From assembly GCA_041660925.1 (NCBI GenBank), contig JBAZVI010000012.1, positions 1 through 64,000 on the forward strand: a DNA stretch of 64,000 nucleotides, written 5' to 3'. The notes beneath the pieces were generated by a model that made no database searches, was not told where the DNA came from, and was given only the letters and a program-made list of their open reading frames with translations. Origin of the DNA: Elusimicrobiota bacterium. GTDB lineage: Bacteria > Elusimicrobiota > Elusimicrobia > UBA1565. Both the position numbers and the translations under genes were made by a program. Within the stretch, counting starts at the first letter, position 1; each line of letters opens with the position of its first letter. Below, in pieces: positions 1 through 9,012 of this stretch.

Positions 1-126
1 GCGCTTTCGGCCTGCGGCTGCGTTGCTCGTCGCTCAGATAGCTCAAGCTATCCTCGCTCCTCGCGCCTTGCCTCGGCTCGAAATCGCCCGGCCAAAACGC
101 ACGCTATTACTCGGACGGACTCCTAG
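1..126. repeat. Partial copy (right half) of ~300-bp inverted-repeat element
   Basis: The right-hand terminal inverted repeat (TATTACTCGGACGGACTCCT then AG) lies at 105-126. It is identical over 22 bp to the ends of the complete copy at 7558-7854. An internal hairpin GATAGCTCAAGCTATC (arms GATAGCT/AGCTATC, loop CA) is at 37-52. The reverse complement closely follows the left half of the copy at 16205-16515, including GCGTTTTGGCCGG and the stretch around the hairpin. The left half lies outside the window. The TAG stop of the adjacent CNNM gene (123-125) lies inside the terminal CTAG. I see no gene in it beyond the short conserved reading frame discussed in the findings. Confidence 0.8.
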
Positions 127-1634
127 GCGCGACTGTGTCCGAAGGCTTGAAGGACGTCGAGGATCTCGCCCGAGCTCTTCGCCCGGGTGAGGTTGCGGCG
201 GAAGGTCTCGTCGGAGGCGAGCGCGGCGATGCGGGAGAGCAGGCGCAGGTGCACGCCGGGTTCCTTGAGGGAGGTCAGCAGGAGGAAGACGAGACGCACC
301 GGCTTGTGGTCGGGAGCTCCGAAATCGAGGCCGTGGGTCGAGCGGCCGATCGCCAGCGCCGGTCGTTCGAGCCTGGGGAGGCGGCCGTGGAACACCGCGA
401 CGCCCCCGCCGAGCGCGGAGTTGAAGGTCTGCTCGCGGCGCCAGACGATCTCCCAGGCCTCGGCGGCGGGGATGTCGGGACGGGCCGCGGAGAGCGCCCC
501 CATCATCCGCCGGAGGATCTCCTCCTTGCCGGCCGCGGGCAGGTCCGCGTCGATCGCCTGCGGCGCCGCGACGTCGGAGAGGACCACCGACGCCTGCGGC
601 GGCTCGAACTCGTCGCGGATCTCCCCGACGAGCTCCTCGACGACGTCCTCGAGGGTGAGGAGACCGGAGACCTTCCCGTCCTTGCCGCGCACGAGGCCGA
701 GATGGCCGCGCTTCTGGCGGAACTCGATGAGCGCGCGCTCCAGCGGAGCGCTCTCCGCGAGGAAGAAAGCCGGGCGGGCGAGGCGCGCGAGGTCCGGCGC
801 CGCGCCGCCCTCGGTGAACCAGACTTCCTTGAGGTGCACGATCCCGCGGACGTCCTCGAGGCCCGCGCCGCAGAGCGGGTAGCGCGAGAACTTCTTATCC
901 CGGATGACCTGGAGGTTCTCCTCCCAGGTGCGGGAGAGCGAGAGGAACGCGATGTGCGGCGCCTTGCGCATGACGTCGCAGACGCGCGTGTACCCGAAGT
1001 CGAAGAGGTTCTCGAAGAGCAGGAGGCGGGAGAGGGGCATCGAGCCGCTCTCCTGGGACTGCGCGAGCATGATCTTGAGCTCCTCGTCGGAGTGGGCGGT
1101 CTCGGAAGGATCCGCGCTCCGCTGCCCCGTCAGCCGCAGGACGAGCCCGGCCATGGCGTTGAGCAGCGCCATCGGGACGTAGAAGAGCTTGTGGCAGAAG
1201 TGGAGCGGCGCCGCGGTCCATTGCGCCCACTGCGCCGGACGGCGGATGGCGACGAGCTTCGGGACGTTCTCCCCCAGCACGACGTGCAGGAGCGTGATCA
1301 CGAAGAAGGCGGCCCCGAAGGAGATGGAGACGCTGGCCGCGCGAAGCCAGGCCGAGGGGAGCCCGCGGAACAGGGGCTCGAGGAGCCGCGCCACCGCCGG
1401 TTCGCCGACCCAGCCGATGCCGAGGCTGGCCATCGTGATGCCGAGCTGGATCGTCGCCAGGTAGGCGTCGATGTGCGCGAAGATGTGTTCGACGAGGGTG
1501 CCGGTGAGCCCCCCTTTGCGGGAGAGCTCCTGCACGCGGCTGGGCCGGATCTTGATGAAGGCGAACTCGGCGAGGACGAAGAACGCGTTGAGGAGGAGGA
1601 GGACGCCTGTGACGCCGAGTTCCAGCCAGGCCAT
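123..1634 (-). CDS. CNNM/HlyC-CorC family membrane protein fused to a PtsN-like EIIA domain
   Basis: 503 aa. Residues 1-190 form a CNNM (DUF21) membrane domain; the N-terminus (AWLELGVTGVLLLLNAFFVL) and the block QLGITMASLGIGWVGEPAV are typical. A pair of CBS domains follows at about 215-345, ending in GLLTLEDVVEELVGEIRDE. In family members this pair binds adenosyl nucleotides and regulates divalent-cation (Mg/Co) transport. Where most relatives carry a CorC/HlyC C-terminal domain, residues ~365-500 here resemble PTS EIIA of the fructose/PtsN type. They contain GGGVAVFHGRLP, with His416 in the place of the phosphorylated histidine, and PVRLVFLLLT with HLRLLSRIA. The gene is probably the last of the minus-strand operon that starts near 7472. 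Cation transport is family knowledge; phospho-control through EIIA is inference. Confidence 0.88.
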   Translation of the reverse strand: MAWLELGVTGVLLLLNAFFVLAEFAFIKIRPSRVQELSRKGGLTGTLVEHIFAHIDAYLATIQLGITMASLGIGWVGEPAVARLLEPLFRGLPSAWLRAASVSISFGAAFFVITLLHVVLGENVPKLVAIRRPAQWAQWTAAPLHFCHKLFYVPMALLNAMAGLVLRLTGQRSADPSETAHSDEELKIMLAQSQESGSMPLSRLLLFENLFDFGYTRVCDVMRKAPHIAFLSLSRTWEENLQVIRDKKFSRYPLCGAGLEDVRGIVHLKEVWFTEGGAAPDLARLARPAFFLAESAPLERALIEFRQKRGHLGLVRGKDGKVSGLLTLEDVVEELVGEIRDEFEPPQASVVLSDVAAPQAIDADLPAAGKEEILRRMMGALSAARPDIPAAEAWEIVWRREQTFNSALGGGVAVFHGRLPRLERPALAIGRSTHGLDFGAPDHKPVRLVFLLLTSLKEPGVHLRLLSRIAALASDETFRRNLTRAKSSGEILDVLQAFGHSRA

Positions 1635-1653
1635 CAGGAGCCGCGCGGCCGCA

Positions 1654-2391
1654 TCAGAACCGCAGACCCAGCCCCACGTCCGCGCCGTGCTGCCCGTGTG
1701 CGTTCGTGTACGCCGCCTGCGCGTAGATGAACTTCCAGGGCCGCACGGTGACGCCCGCGGTGACGCGGCCCTCGAAGGTGACGACCGCCTCGCCGGCGAG
1801 GCTCGGGTCGAGGGCGGAGGAGCGCACCACCACGCGGGTGCGGTCGAAGCCGACCCCGATGTACGGGGTGGCGTAGGGCGCGTTCACGGAGGCGACCAGG
1901 TTCGCGCTCGCGTGGCTCGCGGAGAAGTCCGTGTGCGTGACGGAATGGGCGAGGGCGGAGATGAGCAGGTTCGGGTCCCAGGGCTTGTCGTTGCCCTTCG
2001 TGATGCCCCAGCGCAGGCCGCCGCCGGCGATGGTGAGGCCCTGATAGCTCACCCCGCGGATGAAGCCGTCGATGCCGAAAGGCATCCCGATCTCGCCCTG
2101 GGCCCAGGGCAGTCCGAAGAGATGCTGTCCCGCGCCGCGCAGGACCTTGTCGTCGGCCTCCGGCTTGAACTGCATGCCGCCGTGGACGCCGACGTCGAAG
2201 CCCGAGATGCCGAGCGAGCGCCCGCTGTGGAAGCTCGCCGAGCCCAGGATGCCGCCGAGGTCGCGCGTGAACGGGCGCAGCGAGCCGCGGTCGATGTACT
2301 CCTTGAAGCCGCCGAACTGGTCGCGGGCGTGCGCCGCGGTCGCCGTCAGGGCGAGAAGGACGGCGAGGGCGAAAGGTCTGATCTTATCCAC
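1654..2391 (-). CDS. Secreted protein, probable outer-membrane beta-barrel
   Basis: 245 aa if translated from the GTG at 2391. I chose this start because the signal peptide (VDKIRPFALAVLLALTATAA then HA) begins there, and the longer in-frame extension to 2670 is low-complexity shadow sequence. The mature part is rich in alternating polar and hydrophobic stretches with many Gly and aromatic residues. It ends in GADVGLGLRF, a C-terminal phenylalanine pattern typical of outer-membrane barrels recognised by the BAM machinery. No specific family is recognised. It lies 55 bp downstream of the O-antigen ligase-like gene and 19 bp upstream of the CNNM gene, so co-transcription is likely. An OmpA/OmpW-like barrel is one alternative reading. 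Confidence 0.7.
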   Translation of the reverse strand: MDKIRPFALAVLLALTATAAHARDQFGGFKEYIDRGSLRPFTRDLGGILGSASFHSGRSLGISGFDVGVHGGMQFKPEADDKVLRGAGQHLFGLPWAQGEIGMPFGIDGFIRGVSYQGLTIAGGGLRWGITKGNDKPWDPNLLISALAHSVTHTDFSASHASANLVASVNAPYATPYIGVGFDRTRVVVRSSALDPSLAGEAVVTFEGRVTAGVTVRPWKFIYAQAAYTNAHGQHGADVGLGLRF

Positions 2392-2404
2392 AGGTTTATC
2401 CCCA
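2384..2404. promoter_or_regulatory. Two DnaA-box-like 9-mers
   Basis: A perfect TTATCCACA is at 2384-2392 and a one-mismatch TTATCCCCA at 2396-2404, at the start codon of the barrel protein and in the 55-bp gap before it. Two such boxes 12 bp apart could bind DnaA. Because the first overlaps the GTG-GAT-AAG start codons, chance is a serious alternative. Confidence 0.25.
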
Positions 2405-2446
2405 CTCTCCACAACGGAGTCTATCAAATCCCGTCCGCTCGCGCCC

Positions 2447-4204
2447 CTACCGCGCTCCGATCGCCGCCGAGACCGCGAGCTCCCGGGCCTCTCCCGCGCG
2501 GTCTCCGAGCGCCCGGGCCGCGGCCGCGAGCCCCAGATGAGAGCCCGGATAGAGCGGGTCGAGTTCGACGGCTCGCTCGAAAGCGAGCCGCGCGCGCGCG
2601 AAAGCCGGGACGTCGCCGGAGCGCGCGCAGAAGAGCTCCGCCTCTCCGAGCAGGCGCTGCGCGTCGGCATCGAGCGGTCGCAGGCGCGCGCCCTCCTCCG
2701 CCGTCTCGCGGGCGCGCCCCGCGAGCTCGACGCGCGCGTGGGCGGGGACGGCGTCCGCCGCGTCGCGCAGGAGGTTCACGAGCTCGAAGCGGTAGACGGT
2801 CGCCTCCGGCCGCCGCGCGATCGCCCGCTCGAAGCGGACCGCGGCCTCGCGCGGGAGTCCGGCGCGCCGGGCGAGACGGCCCCGCCGCGCCTGCCGGTCG
2901 GCCGAAGCGGCACGCAGCGCGGCGAAGCCTCCGAAGAGGAGCGCCGCCGTGAGCAGCCCCGCCGTCATCCTGCGGCGGAAGGGACCCTCCTCCCCGGGAG
3001 CGCCCGCGCAGACTCCGGCGAAGAGGGCGGCCGGCCAGACGGTCGAGAACGAAGCGGCGGTGAACTTCGCGGCGGTCCAGACGGCGAGCGCGGCCGCGCC
3101 GGCCGCCGCCGCCTCCCCGTCCCCGGCGGCGTCGAGGAGTCGTGCGCCCAGCCGGAGCTGGAGCCAGAGGTAGGCGAGGAAGCCGAGCAGTCCCATCGTC
3201 GCCAGGATCTGCAGAAGGTCGTCGTGGGCCTGGGTCTGCCCGACGCTGGCGCTGAGCGCCCCGCTCCCGCCCCGGAGGGCCCGGTACGGGATGCCGAACG
3301 CGTCCGGCCCCGTCCCCAGGACGGGACTCTCCATGAAGGCGCGTCCGGCGATGCTCCAGGCCTCCGTCCGCCAGCGGTCCTCGGCGCGCACGCCCGGACG
3401 GAGGACGGAGACCGCAGCCCCTCCCGCGAGGAGGAGCGCGAGCGCCGCGAGCGCGAGCGGGCGCCTCCGGACTCCCCCCTCCCCGCGCAGCGCTCCCCAG
3501 AGCAGGGCCCCGGCGGCGGCGCCGAGCCAGGCGGAACGCGCGAGCGTCGCGGCGAGCGCGGCGAGGAGCGGCACGAGCGCCGCTCGGGCCGCGACGCGAC
3601 GGCTCCCCTCCTCCCTCGCCGTCTCGAGGGCGAGGGGCAGGACCATCGCGAGATAGGCGCCGAGGAAGAGCGGGCTTCCCAACGTCGAGACCGGCCGACC
3701 TCCCGTGGGGAGGCCGTCGAGGGGCATCCAGAGCTCGAGGCCGGCGCGCTGGAGGAGCGCGTAGAGCGAGACGGGGACGGAGACCCACACGAAGCCGCGG
3801 CGCAGAGCGGGGGCGAGCCCCCCCGCGGCGATGCCGCCGCCGAGCGCGAGCGCGACGACGCCGAGGGACAGTCCCGCCAGGGAGAAGACCGGGTCCGGAT
3901 AGCCGCCGAACAGACTCAGGGGCCGGTCGAGGGAGAAGGCCGCGGAGAGCCCCGCGGCCGCGAGGAGCGCCAGGGCGGGAGCGTCGAGCCGCGAGCGCGG
4001 GCTGCCCGCGTCCGGACGGCGAAGGAGGAAGAAGCAGGCCAGCGACGCGACGGCGGCGGCGGCGGCCTGGGGGACGGCGTAGCCGTCGCGGAAGAGCGGA
4101 GAACAACAGAGCGGCACGAGCGCGCAGAGGACGGGCGCCGAGCGCGGAAGCAAGGCCGGCGGATCCGGGCGCCGATCGCGGCCCGGATGCGCCGATCCCG
4201 TCAC
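2447..4204 (-). CDS. O-antigen ligase/polymerase-like membrane protein with C-terminal TPR region
   Basis: 585 aa from a GTG start that overlaps the upstream stop as GTGA (4201-4204). Many hydrophobic segments fill residues ~20-410. The Wzy_C/O-antigen ligase signature is visible as ESPVLGTGPDAFGIPYRALR followed by QAHDDLLQILATMGLLGFLA. In this family that periplasmic loop and helix take part in joining polysaccharide to lipid A or to protein. The last ~150 residues are Ala/Arg-rich helical repeats resembling TPRs (RARLAFERAVELDPLYPGSH). This layout is common in O-antigen ligase-like proteins and PglL-type protein glycosylases. The gene sits with a pilus ATPase gene, so pilin or surface glycosylation is a possible role; this is inference. 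Confidence 0.8.
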   Translation of the reverse strand: MTGSAHPGRDRRPDPPALLPRSAPVLCALVPLCCSPLFRDGYAVPQAAAAAVASLACFFLLRRPDAGSPRSRLDAPALALLAAAGLSAAFSLDRPLSLFGGYPDPVFSLAGLSLGVVALALGGGIAAGGLAPALRRGFVWVSVPVSLYALLQRAGLELWMPLDGLPTGGRPVSTLGSPLFLGAYLAMVLPLALETAREEGSRRVAARAALVPLLAALAATLARSAWLGAAAGALLWGALRGEGGVRRRPLALAALALLLAGGAAVSVLRPGVRAEDRWRTEAWSIAGRAFMESPVLGTGPDAFGIPYRALRGGSGALSASVGQTQAHDDLLQILATMGLLGFLAYLWLQLRLGARLLDAAGDGEAAAAGAAALAVWTAAKFTAASFSTVWPAALFAGVCAGAPGEEGPFRRRMTAGLLTAALLFGGFAALRAASADRQARRGRLARRAGLPREAAVRFERAIARRPEATVYRFELVNLLRDAADAVPAHARVELAGRARETAEEGARLRPLDADAQRLLGEAELFCARSGDVPAFARARLAFERAVELDPLYPGSHLGLAAAARALGDRAGEARELAVSAAIGAR

Positions 4205-5297
4205 CAGGTGCCGTCCTCGCTGCCCAGGAGTTCGAGCGCCGCGTCCACGACCTCGGGATCGAAGCGCGAGCCGCGGCCGGAGGAGATCTCCTTCTTCGCG
4301 TGCTCGACGAGCTCGGCGCCGTCGAGCCCCGCCATGCGCAGCTCCTCGACCGACTCGACGAGGGCCAGCACCCGGGCCCCGCGCGGGATGGCCGTCCCCG
4401 CGAGCTTGCCGGGATAGCCGGTGCCGTCGAAGGCCTCGTGGTGGTGGCGTACGATGGGGATCGCCCCCTCGAGCATGCGGATGCCCTCGAGCATCTTCTC
4501 CGAGAAGAGCGGATGCTGCTCGTCGGCGGGGCTCGACACCCCGATGTCGGCGAGGAGACGCGGGTTGCGGAAAGCCACGTAGCCGATGTCGTGGAGGAGG
4601 CCCGCGTAGTAGACCATCCGGTAGTCGTACTCCTCGAAGCCCAGGGCCCGCGCGATCGCGCAGGCGAGCCGCGCCGAGCGGTGCGGGTGACCCAGCAGGC
4701 GCGGCCGGGCGGACTCGATGGAGGCCACGAGGAGCTCGAGCACGTGGGAGAAGAAGTTCTTCTGGTCCTGCACGATGCGCGCGTTGCTGATGGCGACCGC
4801 CGCCAGGTTCGCGAGGCTCGAGAGCAGCGTGGTGTCCTCGGGGGTGTAGAGCCCGCGGCGCTTGTTGAGCACCTCGGCGACGCCCACGAGCTCCCCGCGG
4901 AAGACCATGGGGACCGCGAGGAGCGAGCGGGTGACGAAGCCGGAGGCCTTGTCGAAGCGGCCCGCGAAGCGCGGGTCCTTGCTCGTGTCCACGACGACCT
5001 CGGGCTGGCGGTGCTGGGCGACCCAGCCCGCGATGCCCTGTCCGATGGGCAGCGTCATCTTCTTGAGCTTCGAGCCCACCTCGCCGCCGGCGACCTTGAA
5101 GTAGAGGCTCTTCTTGTCGTCGGTGACGAGCATGATGGAGCTCGCCTCGGAATCGAGCAGGCGCTCCGCGGCCAGGCCGATCTTCTCGAGGAGGTAGTCG
5201 AGGTCCAGCGTGGAGCCCAGCGAGCCCGCGATGGAGAAGAGCTCGAGGGCCGTGGAGGCGTCGCCGACCGGCGGGGCTTCGGCGGTCTCTTGCTCGC

Positions 5298-5301
<4 letters not shown>
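4201..5301 (-). CDS. GAF and HD-GYP domain protein, probable cyclic-di-GMP phosphodiesterase
   Basis: 366 aa starting at the ATG at 5301, which overlaps the pilB stop as ATGA; GTGA coupling to the next gene follows. Residues ~20-170 form a GAF sensor domain (GQGIAGWVAQHRQPEVVVDT and SLLAVPMVFRGELVGVAEVL). Residues ~185-350 form an HD-GYP hydrolase: LLHDIGY supplies the HD pair and HHHEAFDGTGYPGKL the GYP motif. Family members hydrolyse cyclic di-GMP, and some cleave cGAMP. Tight coupling to the pilus/secretion ATPase suggests control of pilus assembly or surface attachment by a nucleotide second messenger. The domain calls are strong; the physiological role is inferred. Confidence 0.9.
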
Positions 5302-7103
<1,802 letters not shown>

Positions 7104-7118
7104 CGGTCCTCCGTTCTC

Positions 7119-7472
7119 TCACCGCATCTCCAGAACGTCTCCGGCGTCCACGACCCCGGCGGCGCCGCCGGCGGGGAGCTCGAGCGCGCTGTGCGCGCCG
7201 CGCACCCAGGGAGAGACCCGCCAGGGCCTCAGCTCCCGCACGACCTGCAGCACCCGTCCCTTCGCGTCGAGAAAGACGACGTCGATGGGGAAGCGCATGA
7301 AGAACATGTGGACCTGGGAACAGGGGACGAGCCAGAGTCCTTCCCCGCGTCCCAGCGCGCTCCGCCCGAGCAGGCCGACGAGACGGCTGCGCAGGCCGTC
7401 GGCAAGCTCCACCCGGGGCGCCAGTTCGCGCGCCCGCGTGCGGTTATAAGCTACTAAATAGGTCCCCGACAT
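7119..7472 (-). CDS. DUF192 family protein
   Basis: 117 aa from the ATG at 7472; an in-frame ATG at 7508 would add 12 residues. The family core is clear: ADGLRSRLVGLLGR, then HMFFMRFPIDVVFLDAKGRV and HSALELPAGGA. DUF192 proteins are small beta-rich proteins of unknown biochemical function, and some are exported. I see no signal peptide here. It lies 15 bp upstream of pilB and is probably the first gene of that operon. The start region overlaps competing hairpins at 7462-7510, which makes start choice uncertain. Confidence 0.85.
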   Translation of the reverse strand: MSGTYLVAYNRTRARELAPRVELADGLRSRLVGLLGRSALGRGEGLWLVPCSQVHMFFMRFPIDVVFLDAKGRVLQVVRELRPWRVSPWVRGAHSALELPAGGAAGVVDAGDVLEMR

Positions 7473-7510
7473 TCCATGCGGGCCCCCGTCAACGTCGGGG
7501 ACCCGCATGG
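7462..7510 (-). promoter_or_regulatory. Two mutually exclusive inverted repeats at the start of the DUF192 gene
   Basis: GTCCCCGAC (7462-7470) can pair with GTCGGGGAC (7494-7502). CCATGCGGG (7474-7482) can pair with CCCGCATGG (7502-7510). The pairings cross, so only one can form at a time, unless they form a pseudoknot. They cover both possible start codons of the DUF192 gene, as a translational switch would, but no ligand-binding fold is visible. Confidence 0.35.
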
Positions 7511-7557
7511 ATTAAATCAAAGCTGACGGGGAGAAGGAAGGAGTTTGAGCGCGGCGC

Positions 7558-7854
7558 CTAGGAGTCCGTCCGAGTAATAGCGTCCATGCCGGTCGCGCGC
7601 TGTTGGAGCGAGCCGAGGCGCATCGGAGCGAGCAGGCCTGAAGGCCTGTAAGCTCCGAGCAACGAAGGGGCAGCCCAATAGCGCGCGACCCGCCTCTCCG
7701 TCGTAGCTATCGGGGAAGGCGGGAGGCCCGATATCGGGAAATCGCCGCGTTGCTTCGCGCTCAGATAGCTCAAGCTATCCTCGCTTGTCGCGCCTTGCGC
7801 TTTCCTCAATCTCGGGCCTCCGGCACGGGCGATATTACTCGGACGGACTCCTAG
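7558..7854. repeat. Complete ~300-bp element with perfect 22-bp terminal inverted repeats
   Basis: The left end 7558-7579 (CTAGGAGTCCGTCCGAGTAA then TA) is the exact reverse complement of the right end 7833-7854. A hairpin GATAGCTCAAGCTATC is at 7764-7779. Its right-hand third matches the same part of the copies at 1-126 and 16205-16515. It fills the whole gap between the DUF192 gene start and the trypsin-like gene stop (7859-7861), leaving only four bases to that stop. No transposase gene fits inside, so it would be non-autonomous. Apart from the repeat I see nothing in this interval. Confidence 0.85.
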
Positions 7855-7858
7855 CGCG

Positions 7859-8983
7859 TCAGGGCCGGCGCCCACCGTCGAAGTCGATGCGGTGCGGGAG
7901 CGGCCCCGCACCGTTCAAGACGGAAGGGACGGAGAACGCCGCGCGCGCCGGGGCCGCCGCAGCGGCTTCCTGCGGACAGGCGAAGACCTGCTTCACGCGC
8001 GCCTCGCCGAGCGCCGCGCCGATGTCCCGCCGGAGGGCCTCGACGCGCAGGCCGAGCGCGGTCGCCTTCAGGTGCTTCTCCGAGGAGCTCGCCACGATGC
8101 CCCAGGTGAGGCCGACGAGTCGGCCCGAGGAGTCGAGCAGCGGCCCGCCGCTGTTGCCGCCCATCGTGTCGAGGTCGGACATGAGCAGGTCGGGCTGGGA
8201 GTAGACCCGGTCGAGCCGCCTCCAGGGGATGTCTCCGGCGACGAGCCCCTGCAGATAGGGATCCTCGCGGATGGCGCCGCGGACCCGCCCGTAGGCGATG
8301 TGCTTCTTGTAGCCGGAGGAATCGAAGCCGTCGTAGCGCATCGTGAAGCTGGGGTAGCCGATGCCCCACACTTCGGCGCCCGCCGAGGGAGAGGCCGGCG
8401 CGGCCGGGATGCACGCCGCCGGCGCCGGAAGCTCGTACTTGAGCAGAGCGAAGTCGTGCATGTTCGCGTAGACGGCCTCGACGACGGTCTCGGGGAGCTC
8501 CCCGACCTTCTCCTCGCTGAAGTTGGCCTTCGCGCTCCCGAGGAGGACCACGCGGCCGTTGGCCGCGTAGACGTCCCCCTCGTCCCAGACCAGATTCTCG
8601 CAGACCGTGTCCTTCGGCTTTCGGGCTGTAGCGGCGATGCGGACGATCTTGTAATTCTCCCCCTGCTCGAGCGTCGCCCGCCCGTCCTTGAACCAGCCCT
8701 TGTCCTCGAGGCAGTGCAGGACGCAGTGCAGGTTCGTCAGGAGGTAGCCGTCGCTGGAGACCGGGGTCCCGGTGCAGATGCGGCCGTCGTTGGGGATGCT
8801 GAGGCCGATCGTCGCCCCGTAGGCGCGCTCGAAGCCGGTCGGCTTCGCCGGGAGATTCTCGGGCAGATAGATGCTGGCCTTCTGGAAGCCCGCCGACGCA
8901 GGGACGGCCGCGAGGAGGGCGAGCGCGAGGATCCTGAGCACGTGTTGAGTGTAGACGAGAAACGACCACCGCGCGGGGGTCAT
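7859..8983 (-). CDS. Secreted trypsin-like serine protease
   Basis: 374 aa from the ATG at 8983. The N-terminus carries a signal peptide (RILALALLAAVPASA). The chymotrypsin-fold catalytic triad is visible as His86 in LLTNLHCV, Asp177 in ANMHDFALLKYE and Ser278 in MGGNSGGPLLD. The protein therefore appears to be an active periplasmic or extracellular endopeptidase of the Trypsin_2 type; the DegP-type PDZ domain is absent. A GTG start in front of RILALAL (about 14 residues in) is an alternative, because the annotated ATG lies inside the stem of the hairpin at 8981-9010. It follows a subtilase gene on the same strand, giving two secreted proteases in a row. Confidence 0.88.
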   Translation of the reverse strand: MTPARWSFLVYTQHVLRILALALLAAVPASAGFQKASIYLPENLPAKPTGFERAYGATIGLSIPNDGRICTGTPVSSDGYLLTNLHCVLHCLEDKGWFKDGRATLEQGENYKIVRIAATARKPKDTVCENLVWDEGDVYAANGRVVLLGSAKANFSEEKVGELPETVVEAVYANMHDFALLKYELPAPAACIPAAPASPSAGAEVWGIGYPSFTMRYDGFDSSGYKKHIAYGRVRGAIREDPYLQGLVAGDIPWRRLDRVYSQPDLLMSDLDTMGGNSGGPLLDSSGRLVGLTWGIVASSSEKHLKATALGLRVEALRRDIGAALGEARVKQVFACPQEAAAAAPARAAFSVPSVLNGAGPLPHRIDFDGGRRP

Positions 8984-9010
8984 CGGGCCCAGGCCGGGCC
9001 GGGCCCGATG
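8981..9010 (-). terminator. GC-rich hairpin after the subtilase gene
   Basis: CATCGGGCCC (8981-8990) and GGGCCCGATG (9001-9010) form a perfect 10-bp stem with a 10-nt loop, two bases beyond the subtilase stop codon. There is no U-tract, so intrinsic termination is uncertain. It also contains the proposed start codon of the downstream protease. Confidence 0.5.
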
Positions 9011-9012
9011 GG

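Noticed and set aside
7558..7911. Small protein of 117 aa containing EDSLSYL within the repeat element
   Set aside because: It is just the translation of the inverted-repeat element plus the end of the protease gene in a wrong phase, with no ribosome-binding site. Kept as a question in the findings, not as a gene.
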